Source of the DNA: Combretum micranthum
Taxonomy: Eukaryota > Streptophyta > Magnoliopsida > Myrtales > Combretaceae
Assembly: GCA_024138025.1 (NCBI GenBank)
Contig: JAMXBD010000722.1
Coordinates: 620,001-684,000 of the forward strand
Reading direction: 5' to 3'
Length of the DNA: 64,000 nt
Below the pieces are notes generated by a model, which was not told the DNA's origin, searched no databases, and saw only the letters and a list, made by a program, of their open reading frames with translations. This document shows, in pieces, positions 47,127 through 58,497 of this stretch (within the stretch, counting starts at the first letter, position 1; each line of letters opens with the position of its first letter). The position numbers and the translations under genes were made by a program.

Positions 47127-47921
47127 ATGGAAAGTTATGTGGGAAGTACGGAGGAAGACAAGGAAAGACCCAACATTGACGACATCCCCATCGTTAATGA
47201 ATTCTCTGATGTTTTTCCAGAAGAATTGCCTGGGTTACCCCCAAAACGAGAAATCGATTTTGAGATCGATTTGATGCCAAAGACAGAACCTATATCCAAG
47301 GCGCCCTACCGAATGGCACCTATTGAGCTCAAGGAACTCAAGAAGCAATTACAAGAATTGCTTGACCAAGGATTTATTAGACCAAGTGTCTCGCCTTGGG
47401 GAGCTCCGGTATTATTCGTGAAGAAGAAAGATGGATCGATGAGGCTGTGCATTGACTATCGAGAACTCAATAAGGTCACCATCAAGAATAGGTATCCATT
47501 GCCAAGGATTGACGATCTCTTTGACCAACTACAAGGAGCAAGTGTATTCTCACGCATTGATTTGAGATCTGGATACCACCAGCTGAGGATAAAACCAGAG
47601 GATGTGTCAAAGACCGCTTTTAGAACTCGGTATGGACACTATGAGTTCATGGTCATGCCATTTGGATTGACAAATGCACCAGCTGCTTTCATGGACTTGA
47701 TGAATCGGGTGTATAAACCGCTCTTGGATAAATGCGTGATTGTCTTCATTGATGATATTTTGGTTTATTCTAAAACTCGGGAGCAACACAAAGAACATCT
47801 GAGAATGGCATTACAAACCTTAAGGGAGCACAAGTTATATGCCAAATTATCCAAGTGTGACTTTTGGTTGGATCAAATATCTTTTCTAGGACATGTATCT
47901 CAGGGAAAGGAATATCAGTAG
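47127..47921 (+). pseudogene. pol: E1 reverse transcriptase (intact domain within a broken pol)
   Basis: 265 codons without a stop. It holds the full RT fingers/palm: [89 protein letters not shown], and the catalytic [12 protein letters not shown] (FIDD box). It copies the genomic RNA to cDNA, primed by tRNA-Met. A frameshift at about 47905, just after FLGHV, takes the thumb into another frame (47922-48190). This is the best-conserved coding block in the window. Confidence 0.95.
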
Positions 47922-48912
47922 ATCCCGAAAAGATTAAGGCCGTAATGGAATGGAAACAACCAAGGACGGTGACTGAGATTAGAAGTTTTCTTGGATTAGC
48001 TGGCTATTACAGGAAGTTTGTACAAGACTTCTCAAAAATAGCTAAGCCGCTAACTCAGTTGACCCAGAAGAATGAAAGATTCATTTGGAATGAGAAAAGA
48101 GAACAAAGTTTCCAGGAGTTAAAGCAACGATTGGTATCTGCTCCAATTTTAACCTTACCCGACCAGAAAAGCCATATACCGTCCATAGTGATGCGTCAAG
48201 AAATGGCTTGGGATGTGTGCTTATGCAAGAAGGGAAGGTGATTGCTTATGCTTCACGGCAGTTGAGACCGCATGAACAAAATTACCCGACGCATGATCTT
48301 GAGTTAGCCGCAGTTGTCTTCGCTCTCAAGCTTTGGAGGCATTATCTATATGGGCAGAGATGCGAGATTTATACGGACCATAAGAGCCTCAAGTACCTAT
48401 TCACACAAAAGGAATTGAATATGAGGCAAAGGAGATGGTTGGAGTTGATCAAAGACTATGATCTTGGAATAAATTATTGCCCTGGAAGAGTGAATGCGGT
48501 AGCAGACGCTTTGAGTCGAAAGAACCATGGAGAAGTTGCAGCCATGCTCACAACTCAAAAAGAACTCATAAAGGAATTCGAGAGATTGAGCATCGAATTT
48601 GTGGGGCAAAGTGCGGAAATGGAAATTTCCCATTTGGTAATGGAGCCAACCCTGATCGATAGAATCAAAGAATCTCAACGATATGATGAAGTCATACAAA
48701 AGTTGAAAAGTGAGATACAAGGAGGAAGGTATGACGATTTTGAGATAGATGAGGAAGATGTAGTAAGAATGAATGGAAGATTATGTGTACCAAATGATGA
48801 GGAGATGAAAAAGGAAATAATGGATGAGGCGCATAACTCGGGATATACCATGCACCCCGGTGTACCAAGATGTACCAAGACCTTAAAAGTCGCTTTTGGT
48901 GGAATGGAATGA
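47922..48912 (+). pseudogene. pol: E1 RT thumb, RNase H and integrase zinc-finger start, frameshifted
   Basis: 47922-48160 reads [40 protein letters not shown] (thumb/connection). Around 48165-48205 the frame is lost over the first RNase H aspartate region. From 48208 it continues [39 protein letters not shown] (catalytic Glu), [11 protein letters not shown] (Asp), and the tail ..[15 protein letters not shown]. The frame then runs through a linker into [10 protein letters not shown], the two histidines of the integrase HHCC finger, and breaks again near 48868. RNase H would degrade the RNA strand during cDNA synthesis. Confidence 0.92.
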
Positions 48913-49726
48913 AGAAGGATGTAGCTGAATTCGTAATGAAATGTCCCATATGTCAACAAGTAAAGATTGAACACCAAAGGCCAGGAGGACTTTTGAAACC
49001 ATTGGCCATACCAGAATGGAAATGGGACCAAATTACCATGGATTTCGTATGTGGATTGCCCCGAACATCAGCCGGATATGATGCCATATGGGTAATTGTG
49101 GATCGACTTACCAAGTCAGCACACTTCATCCCCATCAACATGACCTACTCAATGGAAAAGTTGGCCCGGCTATATGTAAGGGAGATTGTGAGACTGCATG
49201 GAGTTCCAGCAGGGATTGTATCGGATCGAGATCCTCGATTCGTGTCAAAATTTGGACAAGCCTTCAGAAATGTATGGGGACCAAGTTACAGTTCAGCACA
49301 GCTTATCATCCACAAACTGATGGACAATCAGAGCGGACTATCCAGACTTTGGAAGACATGTTAAGAGCTTGTGTTATGGAATTCAAGGGAAGCTGGGAAG
49401 TACACCTACCTTTGGTAGAGTTTGCTTACAACAACAGCTATCATTCAACAATCAAGATGCCACCATACGAAGCTTTATACGGAAGAAGGTGTAGATCGCC
49501 TCTATTTTGGGATGATGTGGAAAAGTTAACAATTGGACCAGATCTCATCCAAGACGCCTCAGATAAAGTCAGGATTATTCAACAAAGGATGAAAGAGGCC
49601 CAAGATAGACAGAAAAGTTGGGCGGATCAAAAACGAAGGATCCTTGAGTTTAACGTTGGAGATCATGTGTATCTGAAAGTGAATCCGATAAAGAGTATCA
49701 TCGTGTACGGGCTCGAGGAAAGCTAA
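48870..49726 (+). pseudogene. pol: E1 integrase catalytic core, frameshifted
   Basis: [31 protein letters not shown] gives the CxxC half of the zinc finger. The core follows: WDQITMDFVCGLP (first Asp), YDAIWVIVDRLTKSAHFIP, HGVPAGIVSDRDPRF (second Asp). After a frameshift at about 49275 comes TAYHPQTDGQSERTIQTLEDMLRA (catalytic Glu), then EFAYNNSYHSTIKMPPYEALYGR and LEFNVGDHVYLKV. All three catalytic residues are present but in different frames. It would insert the cDNA into the genome. Confidence 0.93.
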
Positions 49727-50110
49727 GCCCAAGGTATATCGGACCTTTCGAAATCCTCGAACGGGTAGGAGATTTGGCTTATCGCTTGGCATTACCACCA
49801 AACCTGTCAGGAGTACATAATGTCTTCCATGTCTCAGTGCTAAGAAAGCATATCCCCGACCCTGATCGGATTGTGGAACTTGAACCGTCAGGCTAAAAGA
49901 GAACTTGACTATGAGGAGCACCCAGTTCAAATTCTGGATCAAAAGGTTCAAAAGCTGAGAAACAAGGAAATCCGATATGTCAAGTGTTGTGGAAATCATT
50001 CACGAGAAGAGGCTACTTGGGAAGCCGAGGATGAAATCCGAAAGAAATATCCAAATCTCTTTGAAGAATCAGGTACGAATTTCAAGTTGCAAATTTCAAG
50101 TTTTGAGGAC
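49690..50110 (+). pseudogene. pol: E1 GPF module and chromodomain, frame broken by stop and indels
   Basis: From 49728: LSPRYIGPFEILERVGDLAYRLALPP.. VHNVFHVSVLRKHIPDPDR, the chromovirus GPY/F module. A stop or shift occurs after LEPSG (about 49896). Then RELDYEEHPVQILDQKVQKLRNKEIRYVK...REEATWEAEDEIRKKYPNLF, a chromodomain with the conserved TWE motif; a compensated indel lies near 49985. Chromodomains direct integration to heterochromatin, which fits the same-family nesting seen here. Confidence 0.92.
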
Positions 50111-50118
50111 AAAACTTT

Positions 50119-50132
50119 CTTTAAGGGGGGTA
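50119..50132 (+). promoter_or_regulatory. Polypurine tract of E1
   Basis: CTTTAAGGGGGGTA immediately before the 3' LTR (50136), the usual plus-strand primer position of Ty3/gypsy elements. Confidence 0.85.
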
Positions 50133-50135
50133 GGT

Positions 50136-53100
50136 TGTAAATCCCCGAAATTTTCGATCCACAAATAAAGACCTAAACCCTAAACGGAAGTCAAACGGAT
50201 TCTTAGGTCAAACAAAACCCTAGTTTACCGTAACCGTTTAACTCCGGCATTGCCGTTTTCTCAAGTCATAGAAAACGAAGTTGGAAAAATTAGCTCGAAT
50301 AGTTCGTAATAACCATAGGTTTTATAAAAGTTTCAGTTTCGCGAAATTCGGATGTCCTTCGAACCCGAACGACACAGTTCTTGAAAAATGAGTCCGGAAG
50401 CCCGGAATAGGAAAAATATTCCGAATACACCGTTAGACTCGTAAAAATATAAGATTTCCAAAAATATCAATTTCGTAATTTTTCGGTAGCTAAAAATATC
50501 AGATATCGCTTTTATACTCGTATTTTCTTACTACCGGTATTAAATTGTCATGTCTACTTTTACATTACACTATTTTCTACTATTCTACACTATTCATCTA
50601 TCTCTACTTTTTCTTACAACCTACTCTTACAAACCATACACCTATTTCTTACATTTTTCATTTCCAATACAATTCACATCTTTCATTTCTTACTTTTAAT
50701 TAATCAAAAGACAAAAAAATTAATTTTTCTCTCCCCTGCACTCAAAAGCGCCGGCCTCTCTCTCCCATGCCCAATTTATTTTGATTTCAATTATTTAATT
50801 AACACAATTTATCTCCCACATTTTCCTATAAATACCCCTTCATACCTTCACTTCTTACACACTTCTCTTCTCTAAAGTTACTCTCTCAAAATCTCTCTCA
50901 AATTCTCTCAAGAGTTCTTACAAAAGTCCTCTTAAGTTTAGCTTCTTTAGGTAAGAAATTTCTCAAGATTTCTTCATGTTCATTTACTTAGTATGAGCTT
51001 AGTGTGTGTTTTCTAAAACCATGAAGGTTAAGAAAGCAACATTAGATTCATACTTTGTTTTTGTTCATAATATCAATCTCTTTATGTTCCTTATATTTCC
51101 TTTATGTTCTTTATATTTCCTTTATGTTACTACTATCTAATATATCTATATAATATATATATTATTTAGAGCATATAAGCTCATTGTCTTACAATTTATT
51201 TATCTTTCATGCAATTTATTACTTCATTTCAAGTTATTTAAATTCAAGTTGATTTTAAGACTAGTCATTCTAGTCTTAGACTTGTCCTCATCAAGTCAAA
51301 ACAATTCTTTTCTTTTTCGGGACTAGTCTTTTCTTAGTCCCGGGGTACCTTGATAAAGCTAAGGTCCCAATACTTGATTTACTTTATTATTTAAGCTTTC
51401 AAGTTATTATGTTCCTTTGTATTTCTATAGTTTTGATTCATATTCATGCATGAACATAATGTTTTTGTCTCAACAAAAACAAATGAGAAAATGTTTTCTT
51501 GAATTAAAGATTCTTTCTAAAGAAATAAATATGGGAAACGGATTTCTAAAAACTCATGAACATGCATAGGAATGATTTTCTTACATAAACAAAAGGTTTT
51601 ATGAAAACTTATCTTTTATCAAGAAGTAGAAATTCTTTTGAAACATTACAAAAATAAAAATATCATTTTGCTACTTTTGAAATCCAAGTTTAGAAAACAA
51701 AACCACACTTTAGGAAATTAAAGTAATTACAAGAGATTTCATTTAAAATAAAATCTTTATCTTAATGACCAAAAGATCTTTCAAAAGTAAAATAGAATCT
51801 CAAATTCAAAGACTTTTAAAACCTTACTTTTAAGTTGAGACAACTTCATTTACTTCATACATTTGTTATGAGTCATTACAAATATATATATACCTTTCAA
51901 AAGTTTACAAAATAATTGAAATGTTATCTTTTCAAAATGAGCTTTGTTTACAAAAAGGAAAACAAGTGTTTACAAATTCGTGGCAAATCTGATCGCTACC
52001 TTTTCGGAACCCAAACGACTTAGTTTTATGGAAATAAGCTTAGAAATGCGTAGATCGTTTCGAGTAGGTAGAAAACGGTATATTATACGCGAAATTCCGA
52101 GTTAAAATGAGCAAGTTATGGCCATTTTAAGTTGGAATTTCCCTTTATACGATTTACTACGATTTTTAAGAAAATTAGAATTTTCAAGGATAGAATTTCA
52201 TGAAATACTCATTTTGGGTATTCTTCTTGAATTAGATAATCACGAGGAGGATTGTTCGTATCCCGAGGATTACTACGATTAAGTGGAATTTCCGAACGAC
52301 CCATCCAATTCAAGAACTGTCATCATGGCCGAGTGAGTTACTTCCCGTTATTTTTCATACTCTTGATTGTGCTTGTAAAGTTAGTTGCACTAGAACTTAA
52401 GAAAAATAAAATGAAGTGTATGATAATATGTTGAAAGAATACTAAGTATATCGAAACTCGAATTGTTTGTAATAAAGTTGTATGTGCATTAATATCTTGA
52501 ATGTTTGAAATTGGTTGATCACTTGAAAGAAGCTAAATGTAATTACTAGACTTTAATTAAAGAAATTATTCATGCACTTCATATGTTGAGTCACATTGCA
52601 TTCGCTACTATACAATTGGTGGGACAAGTGTATAATAGTGGTGGTAGACATAACCGGTATATCATGTAAGTGGCGAGTAGGAGCCGGTAAGAACTACTTA
52701 AATTGATGGCTAGTAGGAGCCTGTAATAACTACAAGTTTTTGGCTAGTAGGAGCCTGTAATAACTACAAATTTTTGATGGCGTATAGGAGCCGGTAAGAT
52801 CTATAAAAGTGTTTTTAAAAGTTGTGGCTGTAATTGGCCTGAATACCCAACCCCGAATGAAGGGCGTAAATTCATTCAACATATGATTCCCGGAAAGTCA
52901 TATGTCTTGTATGCTCATGTGGTTGTTGCATTTCATATGTTTGAATAATAAACTTGATTGATATTTACTTCGAGTATGAATTTTGGGATCTACTCACTAA
53001 GCCTATAAGCTTACACCCCTATAGATATTTGTATTCTCAGGAACACCTAATTTTGTGCCCGGGGTCTTCCAGTATCCGTATACGTTTTATGTTGAAGCTT

Positions 53101-53436
53101 TTGGAGGAAATCTACTCGAAGACTTAGATTAGACTTCCTTTGAAATCTTTAATTTTGGTTATTATGAAGTTATCTCGATCCTTGGAATTAGCGGGGGTAT
53201 GCCCCTAAGAATTTATGTATCAGACCTTTGGTTATTTATATGATATATTTATTTCTGAATTCTTGTATGTTTAACTTTACTTGCTTAAACTATGCTTCCC
53301 AAAAGCGTCTTCTATTTCCGTGTTAGACACCTTACATATAATACTAAGGCTTTCGCATGACTAAGGTAGCCATTCTTAAGCCTTGATATTATATGTGGCG
53401 GACTGCCACGTTTAGGGTACCCTTCGGGGCGTGACA
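50136..53436 (+). repeat. 3' LTR of E1
   Basis: 3301 bases, TGTAAATCCCCG..GGCGTGACA. It differs from the 5' LTR by about ten substitutions in the first 400 bases and afterwards mostly by one- or two-base losses. TATA 50827-50834, micro-exon 52236-52332 (peptide stop TAA 52280-52282), GTGAGT donor 52333, double hairpin 52855-52905. Confidence 0.96.
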
Positions 53437-53901
53437 GGAGCGATCATTATGGAGTGAGTTAATCCCTTACTAGTTACATTTTCTTGTTTGTGCTTGTAAG
53501 TAGTAGCATTAGAAATAAGGAAAAAAAAACAAATGAACAAATGTTGTGTGATTTAGATTCATGAATGATTAAATAAAAGTTAAGAATATCGAAAGAGGAA
53601 TTGATGAATAATTTATGTTTTCTTGCAATGATATGATGAATATTGTTTTGATCACCTTCAACTTGAACTCAACAATAATGGAATGACCCTATATTGAAAA
53701 CGATAAATGCATATCATATTTGTGAGTCACATTTTTCACCACTATTCTTCGTGTGGGGAAACGAGGAGTTGTAATGGTGGATAGTAGGAGCTGGAAAGTC
53801 TACATGGGTAAGTAGAAGACGGAAAGTCTATAGGGCAAGTAAGAGCCGATAAGTCTGCAAATATTTATGGTCGTATGGGCCTATAACCACCCAACCCCCA
53901 A

Positions 53902-53952
53902 CATGGAGGGCATAAAATCCATGCTACACATGATTTCCGGTTAATCGTGTGT
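53902..53952 (+). other. Conserved double hairpin (S8 copy)
   Basis: CATGGA (53902-53907) pairs with TCCATG (53918-53923). ACACATGAT (53926-53934) pairs with ATCGTGTGT (53944-53952) with one G-T wobble. Both stems differ from E1 and S7, with pairing kept. Confidence 0.7.
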
Positions 53953-56826
53953 ATTTTGTTTGCTCATGTGATTGATGCATTCTCATATGATTGTCTAAAT
54001 ACTTGTGTCTGTTATGGAAATGTTTTGTAGATAGGAGTTACCTCACTACGCTAGTTTTGCTTATACCCCTGTAGCTTTTTGTTATAGTATGAGTACTTGT
54101 GGTTGGTACCAAGGAGCCCCTTTTGTCAGGTATGAGCCAAAGCTATTAGGAGTTTTTAGGAGAAGTTTATATGTATTTAGTTTTGAATGTAGACTTCTAA
54201 GAAAAATCTTTGTGGTAAACTTATGATATAATTATGTATCTTTTGATGATAGCTTAGTTGAACAAAACTATTAAAATAGGGGAATGCCCCTAAGAAGTTG
54301 TAAGAGACGTTTATGCCAATGAATATTACATGTTTATCTATATAAGTTTTTGCATGCTTTTATTATCTGCTTAAACGTAATACCCCTGTGTCTCCTACTA
54401 TCTTGGAAGCACGCCTTGCACATGATATCAAAGCTCCTGTGTGACTAAGGTTGTCATTCATTAGCTTTAATATTATGTGCAGCAGACTGCCACATTTAGG
54501 GTGCCCTCCGGGGCTTGACAATATCAGTTATATAATTTTTTGAGTTATAAAAGTTACAGTTATAACCTTTTTATCGTATTTTCATTACTATCGGTACTTT
54601 AAATGTTTAATCTACTTTTTGATTTCTTCGAAGTACAACTATCCATAACCTATTTCTTACATCCTTACAACTTATTCCTGCTATTTCATCATTTTCCTTA
54701 CAATTACTTTTCCAATATAACTTTAACTACTTAAATTACTTATTTAATTTTAAAACTTACACAACACACATCTCTCTCTCCCACACCCTCTAGAACCGGT
54801 GCCCTCCCCCTCTTTCCCTCTCTCCAATTTGTTTTATTTTTCTTTTATTTAATTAAAGTAAACCCTAATCCATTTCTCTATATATACCCCTTTATACCAA
54901 CTTCATTTCACTTTCTTTCTTTCTTCATTTTCACTTAGAAAACTTTTGTAAAACTTTCTGCTCCTCTCCTCTCATTGCTGTGACCTCCCTCTCTCTCTAC
55001 ACACACACACTCTTGATTTCTTCAAGTTTTCTTGATCCAAACACTAATAGGTAATAGATCTACACTTCATACCTTAAGAACATGTAATGGCAAGATCATT
55101 CATGTTGATTCCGCTCAAAAATCCCCATGACATTTAAGCTAGTATGTGGAAACCCTTGAACATAGATCCTTCTCATCACAATGTTTGGATCTATTATTAG
55201 TTATTTGCTATTATCTTGTTTTTATTATAAAGCCATTTGTTATCATTTATGATTGTGCAATATTCATCATCATATCATATTCACAAAATCATCATAATGT
55301 TCATGCATTATGACAATAATAAACTAGATCTAGTTTTTTTAGTTCATAAATGTATTAGGCTTTGTTTTATGTTCATAAATAACTTGCAGTAGATGATGAT
55401 AGTAGGAAAAAAAAAGAAAGCTGAAGATCTACTTTAGTTTCAACAAAAATAATTTTTGAAGATTTAGATAAAAAAGGAACCATATTTAGAAAAGCCATTT
55501 TTCAACTTCAAAATGTGTATTTTACATTCAAAATGAAGGGCTTATGGAATAGATATCATAAATGAGTGACCTTGATGAGTAAAGTTTAAATCTAATAAGA
55601 AATATTTTCAAAATAAGGAAAAGTTTACAAAAGTTATGTTTCAATCCCAATAACAAGTTTTAAATTCTTAATAAGGGAAGGTTGAAGTGTAAACACCCAT
55701 TTTTCAACTCTAAAACAAGATTTTTATTAAAGAAATAGAAGCCTTAAGAAGTAGGTTTGATTAGGAAATGGTTTTTGAAAGGCTAAATAAGTTTTGCAAA
55801 AAAAAAAAATCTTGAAGGAAATTTTCAAAATTAGGATTTGAAAATGGCCACTATTTAAACACCTATTTCCAAATGCCAAAATGAAGATTTTTATGGAAAA
55901 ATGGAAGTCCTAGGGAATACATGTAATAAAGGCCAAATTTTGACAAGGATAAGGGAGGTTTATCAAAATATAATCCTAGAACAAGTGATGGTTTCCAAGA
56001 ATAGATTAAACAATATTTTCATTCTCTAAAATGTTGTAAATTTTGTAATTAGGTAAACCAACTATTTAAACATCTAATTTATAACCCCAAAATGAAGGTT
56101 TTTATTGAAATAATGAAGATGATGGCTATGTAGGTCATCAAGGTTGAGTTTTGATAAAAGCAAGTGTAATTTTACAAGAAGAAAAACTATTTTTCTTAAG
56201 TCTAGTAAATTTCAAAAGTTTTGCAAAGCAAAAGTTTTTCAAAAAGAATTCTTAGTATTATACCCTTAAGAATATACATACAGATAGTTCATCTCATAAC
56301 CTTCATGAAAATAGCTTGTAGATATTGCATATATACATGATACACTTGTTGAAACAAAGTTAGGAAAATAATGTCCTAAACATCCAATTTGACATTATCT
56401 AAGTATATGAGAAATTAGAATTACCAACACCCATAAATCATGCATAATATTGAGTTATATATGTATATAATAGAGTCTTACAAGATATAATGATAGCTAA
56501 GTATCTATCAAAGCTTTAGTATGATGCTTGGTTTGAAATTAGGAGCTAAATTGTGGAATAGGAAATTTGTATAGTATTTTGTACCCCACTGTTCATGGAG
56601 CAACCGACCTTGTTTGTTGGAAATAACTCTGGAAATAGATAGCTCTCATCGAATAGGTAAAAATTGTTATATAATATGCGAAAAATTCCAAGTTAAAATG
56701 ACCAAATTATGGCCGTTTTAAGTTGGAATTTCCTCTTAAAAGAATTTTGACGAACTTGTTAGAATAGAATTTATAAGTTCATTCAAACTTCATAGAAATA
56801 CTCATTAGAGTTATTTCTTTTGATTA

Positions 56827-56896
56827 GGAGACTTGGGAGATGGACTGGACCTTCCCGAGGACTATTACGATTAAGCAGATTTTCGTGCTATGGCAA
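56827..56896 (+). other. Putative LTR micro-exon (E2 copy)
   Basis: Follows TTTTGATTAG and precedes GTGAGTTCAC. It reads DLGDGLDLPEDYYD then TAA (56871-56873). ATGGCAAA ends the exon. If spliced to the CCTCAG site near 57614 it would open a second frame of about 40 codons starting at that ATG, a length also found in the inverted copy at 58498-60104. Confidence 0.45.
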
Positions 56897-57381
56897 AGTG
56901 AGTTCACTATCTTTAAATTATATGCTTGCGATTGTGCTTGTAATGTTAGTGGCATTAGATTTAGGGCAAGATAAAAATTTGATTGTGTGTATATGATTTC
57001 TACATGGGTGAATTGATGATAAGAATATCAAAATAAGCTTGTTGTAAATATTTGTATGACTTAGCATAGAATTGAAGTGTCTCCAATATCTATGATCACC
57101 CATAAAGTGCTAAATTAAATGCCCTGATCTTATAATCGAATTGGCCATGCATACCATATGTGAGTCACATTATATAGGTTTTTATACCTTTATGGGAAGA
57201 AAGCATAATAGCTGGGCAATGAGGGGCCTGTAAACTCGAATGTTAGTGTAATGGCCGGAAATTGAAATGTTGGCATAAGGGCCGAGATTAAAAATGTGTG
57301 TGGGTAGGCACCTGTATCAACTATAATATAAATGAGAAAAATTGAAATCTATGGTCGTATGGGCCTGAAACACCTAACCCC

Positions 57382-57432
57382 GAATGGAGGGCGCAAATCT
57401 ATTCAACATAAGATTTTCAAACGGTCTTATGT
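57382..57432 (+). other. Conserved double hairpin (E2 copy)
   Basis: GAATGGA (57382-57388) pairs with TCTATTC (57398-57404) with one G-T pair. ACATAAGA (57406-57413) pairs perfectly with TCTTATGT (57425-57432). Confidence 0.7.
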
Positions 57433-57988
57433 ATTATATGCTTACGTGTTTATGCATTTCATATGGTTGTTAATATAACTTGTCTATTATATATTGCTTG
57501 TTGAGCATTTAATTTTGGAAGTAGAACTCACTAAGCTCGTAAGCTTGTACCCTATAGTTTCCTGTTGGAGTATGAATATTTATGGCTATCTCTGAGAGGC
57601 CACATTCCTCAGGTACAGCTTTTGGAACTTAAGGAGCTTTTTGAAGAAGTCGGGACCTAGATATAGGCATAGACTTCTAGTTGAATCTCCTAAATCGCCA
57701 TATATAATGGTTGTTGTAAGAGACTTTTGAGAACTCTTAATATTTTGCCGGGGGTATGCCCCTTAGATCATGTAACAGATTAAATCTAGATATAACTGTT
57801 ATGATTTACATTCTTATTGCTATTTATGTCTCTTTAAGCTATTTCGATTCAAAGTATGGTTCCTTATATGATGACGTGAGCCTTGTACCCGGTGTTTAAA
57901 CTCATGGAATGACTAAGGTTATCATACTTGAGTTTGGATATCGAGTGTGCCGGACTGTTGTGTTTGTGGTACTCTTTGGGGCATGACA

Positions 57989-58497
57989 GTTTAAGTTGGT
58001 ATCAGAGCTAGGTTAAGAATCTACAATCACACATTTACTTAATAGACTTAAGGAAGAAATGAAAAGAAAAGACTAAGATAGGGTAAGAATTAAATAAAGA
58101 AAGCTTAGATAAGAATAACATGGGTAGTATCGGTTTCTCAGTTCTAATCCTTTCCTCTTTTGTGAATAGCTTACCCTTGGTGAAGCCCGCATAGTGGCAA
58201 GGCAAATGCGTAACTAACCCAATGAATCCTTGGTTGAGTACCATTTAAGAATTAGTTCTTGTGCGAAGAATTTGCTTTAGCTGGTCACCCTAGGTCAATC
58301 CAAGAGATGTTTAATTTGTGGAAAAGACGGTTGATGAACAATGAGTGGCATAAAGTAGTGACCAACATAGAGTATTGCCTTATAAAGAAGAAATGTTGGT
58401 CGGAGCTTGAAGTGAAATATGCTTTAGAGAGGATTGTTGTTTATAAGTTGGGGTAACCATGTTGCAGGAAGCTACTTTTGTATTAAGGAATGAAGGA
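57989..58497 (+). mobile_element. Start of the internal region of E2: PBS and leader
   Basis: The primer-binding site TGGTATCAGAGC is at 57997-58008, with the same 8-base gap after the LTR as in E1. The 490 bases that follow carry no recognisable gag; a 65-codon frame (58259-58456) has no domain I know. It is cut at 58498 by a minus-strand LTR, so the genes of E2 are outside the window. Confidence 0.85.

Larger units (their letters stand above)
40814..53436 (+). mobile_element. Full-length Ty3/gypsy chromovirus E1 (Tekay/Del type), 12.6 kb
   Basis: A complete LTR retrotransposon: 5' LTR 40814-44139, PBS 44148-44159, leader, gag, PR-RT-RH-IN with GPF module and C-terminal chromodomain, polypurine tract near 50119-50132, 3' LTR 50136-53436. 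The target duplication GGAGC is at 40809-40813 and 53437-53441. Domain order, chromodomain and very long LTRs point to the Tekay/Del clade; the clade call is from general knowledge of the family. The LTRs are very similar, so insertion is recent relative to its neighbours. The coding frame is broken repeatedly (see parts). Confidence 0.96.
38511..54520 (+). mobile_element. Solo LTR S8 (about 3.4 kb net) with ATATC target duplication, contains E1
   Basis: Starts TATAAACCCCC (degraded TG) at 38511 and ends ..CCGGGGCTTGACA at 54520. ATATC is at 38506-38510 and 54521-54525. The halves flank element E1. TATA TATAAAATA is at 39206-39214 and the GTGCCGGCC box near 39126. The micro-exon region reads LEDHFD-stop at 40789-40809, and E1 was inserted at GGAGC overlapping the last base of that stop. 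The GTGAGT donor is at 53452-53457, the double hairpin at 53902-53952. Confidence 0.92.
38179..57988 (+). mobile_element. 5' LTR of Ty3/gypsy element E2 (about 3.8 kb net), contains S8
   Basis: Begins TGGAAGCCC (compare TGTAAGCCC of group IV) at 38179 and ends ..TTTGGGGCATGACA at 57988. Net sequence is 38179-38510 plus 54526-57988. About 400 bases near the 5' end, present in S1 and S5, are missing. A primer-binding site directly follows, so this is a true 5' LTR, not a solo LTR. The left target is CATCC (38174-38178); the partner is not in the window. TATA TATATATA is at 54879-54886, the donor-like AATAGGTAATAG near 55047, the micro-exon 56827-56896, and hairpins 57382-57432. Confidence 0.85.

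Noticed and set aside
38179..57988. S8 and E2 read as a single chimeric LTR
   Set aside because: Perfect ATATC copies at 38506-38510 and 54521-54525 and restored host sequence show that S8 is a separate insertion.
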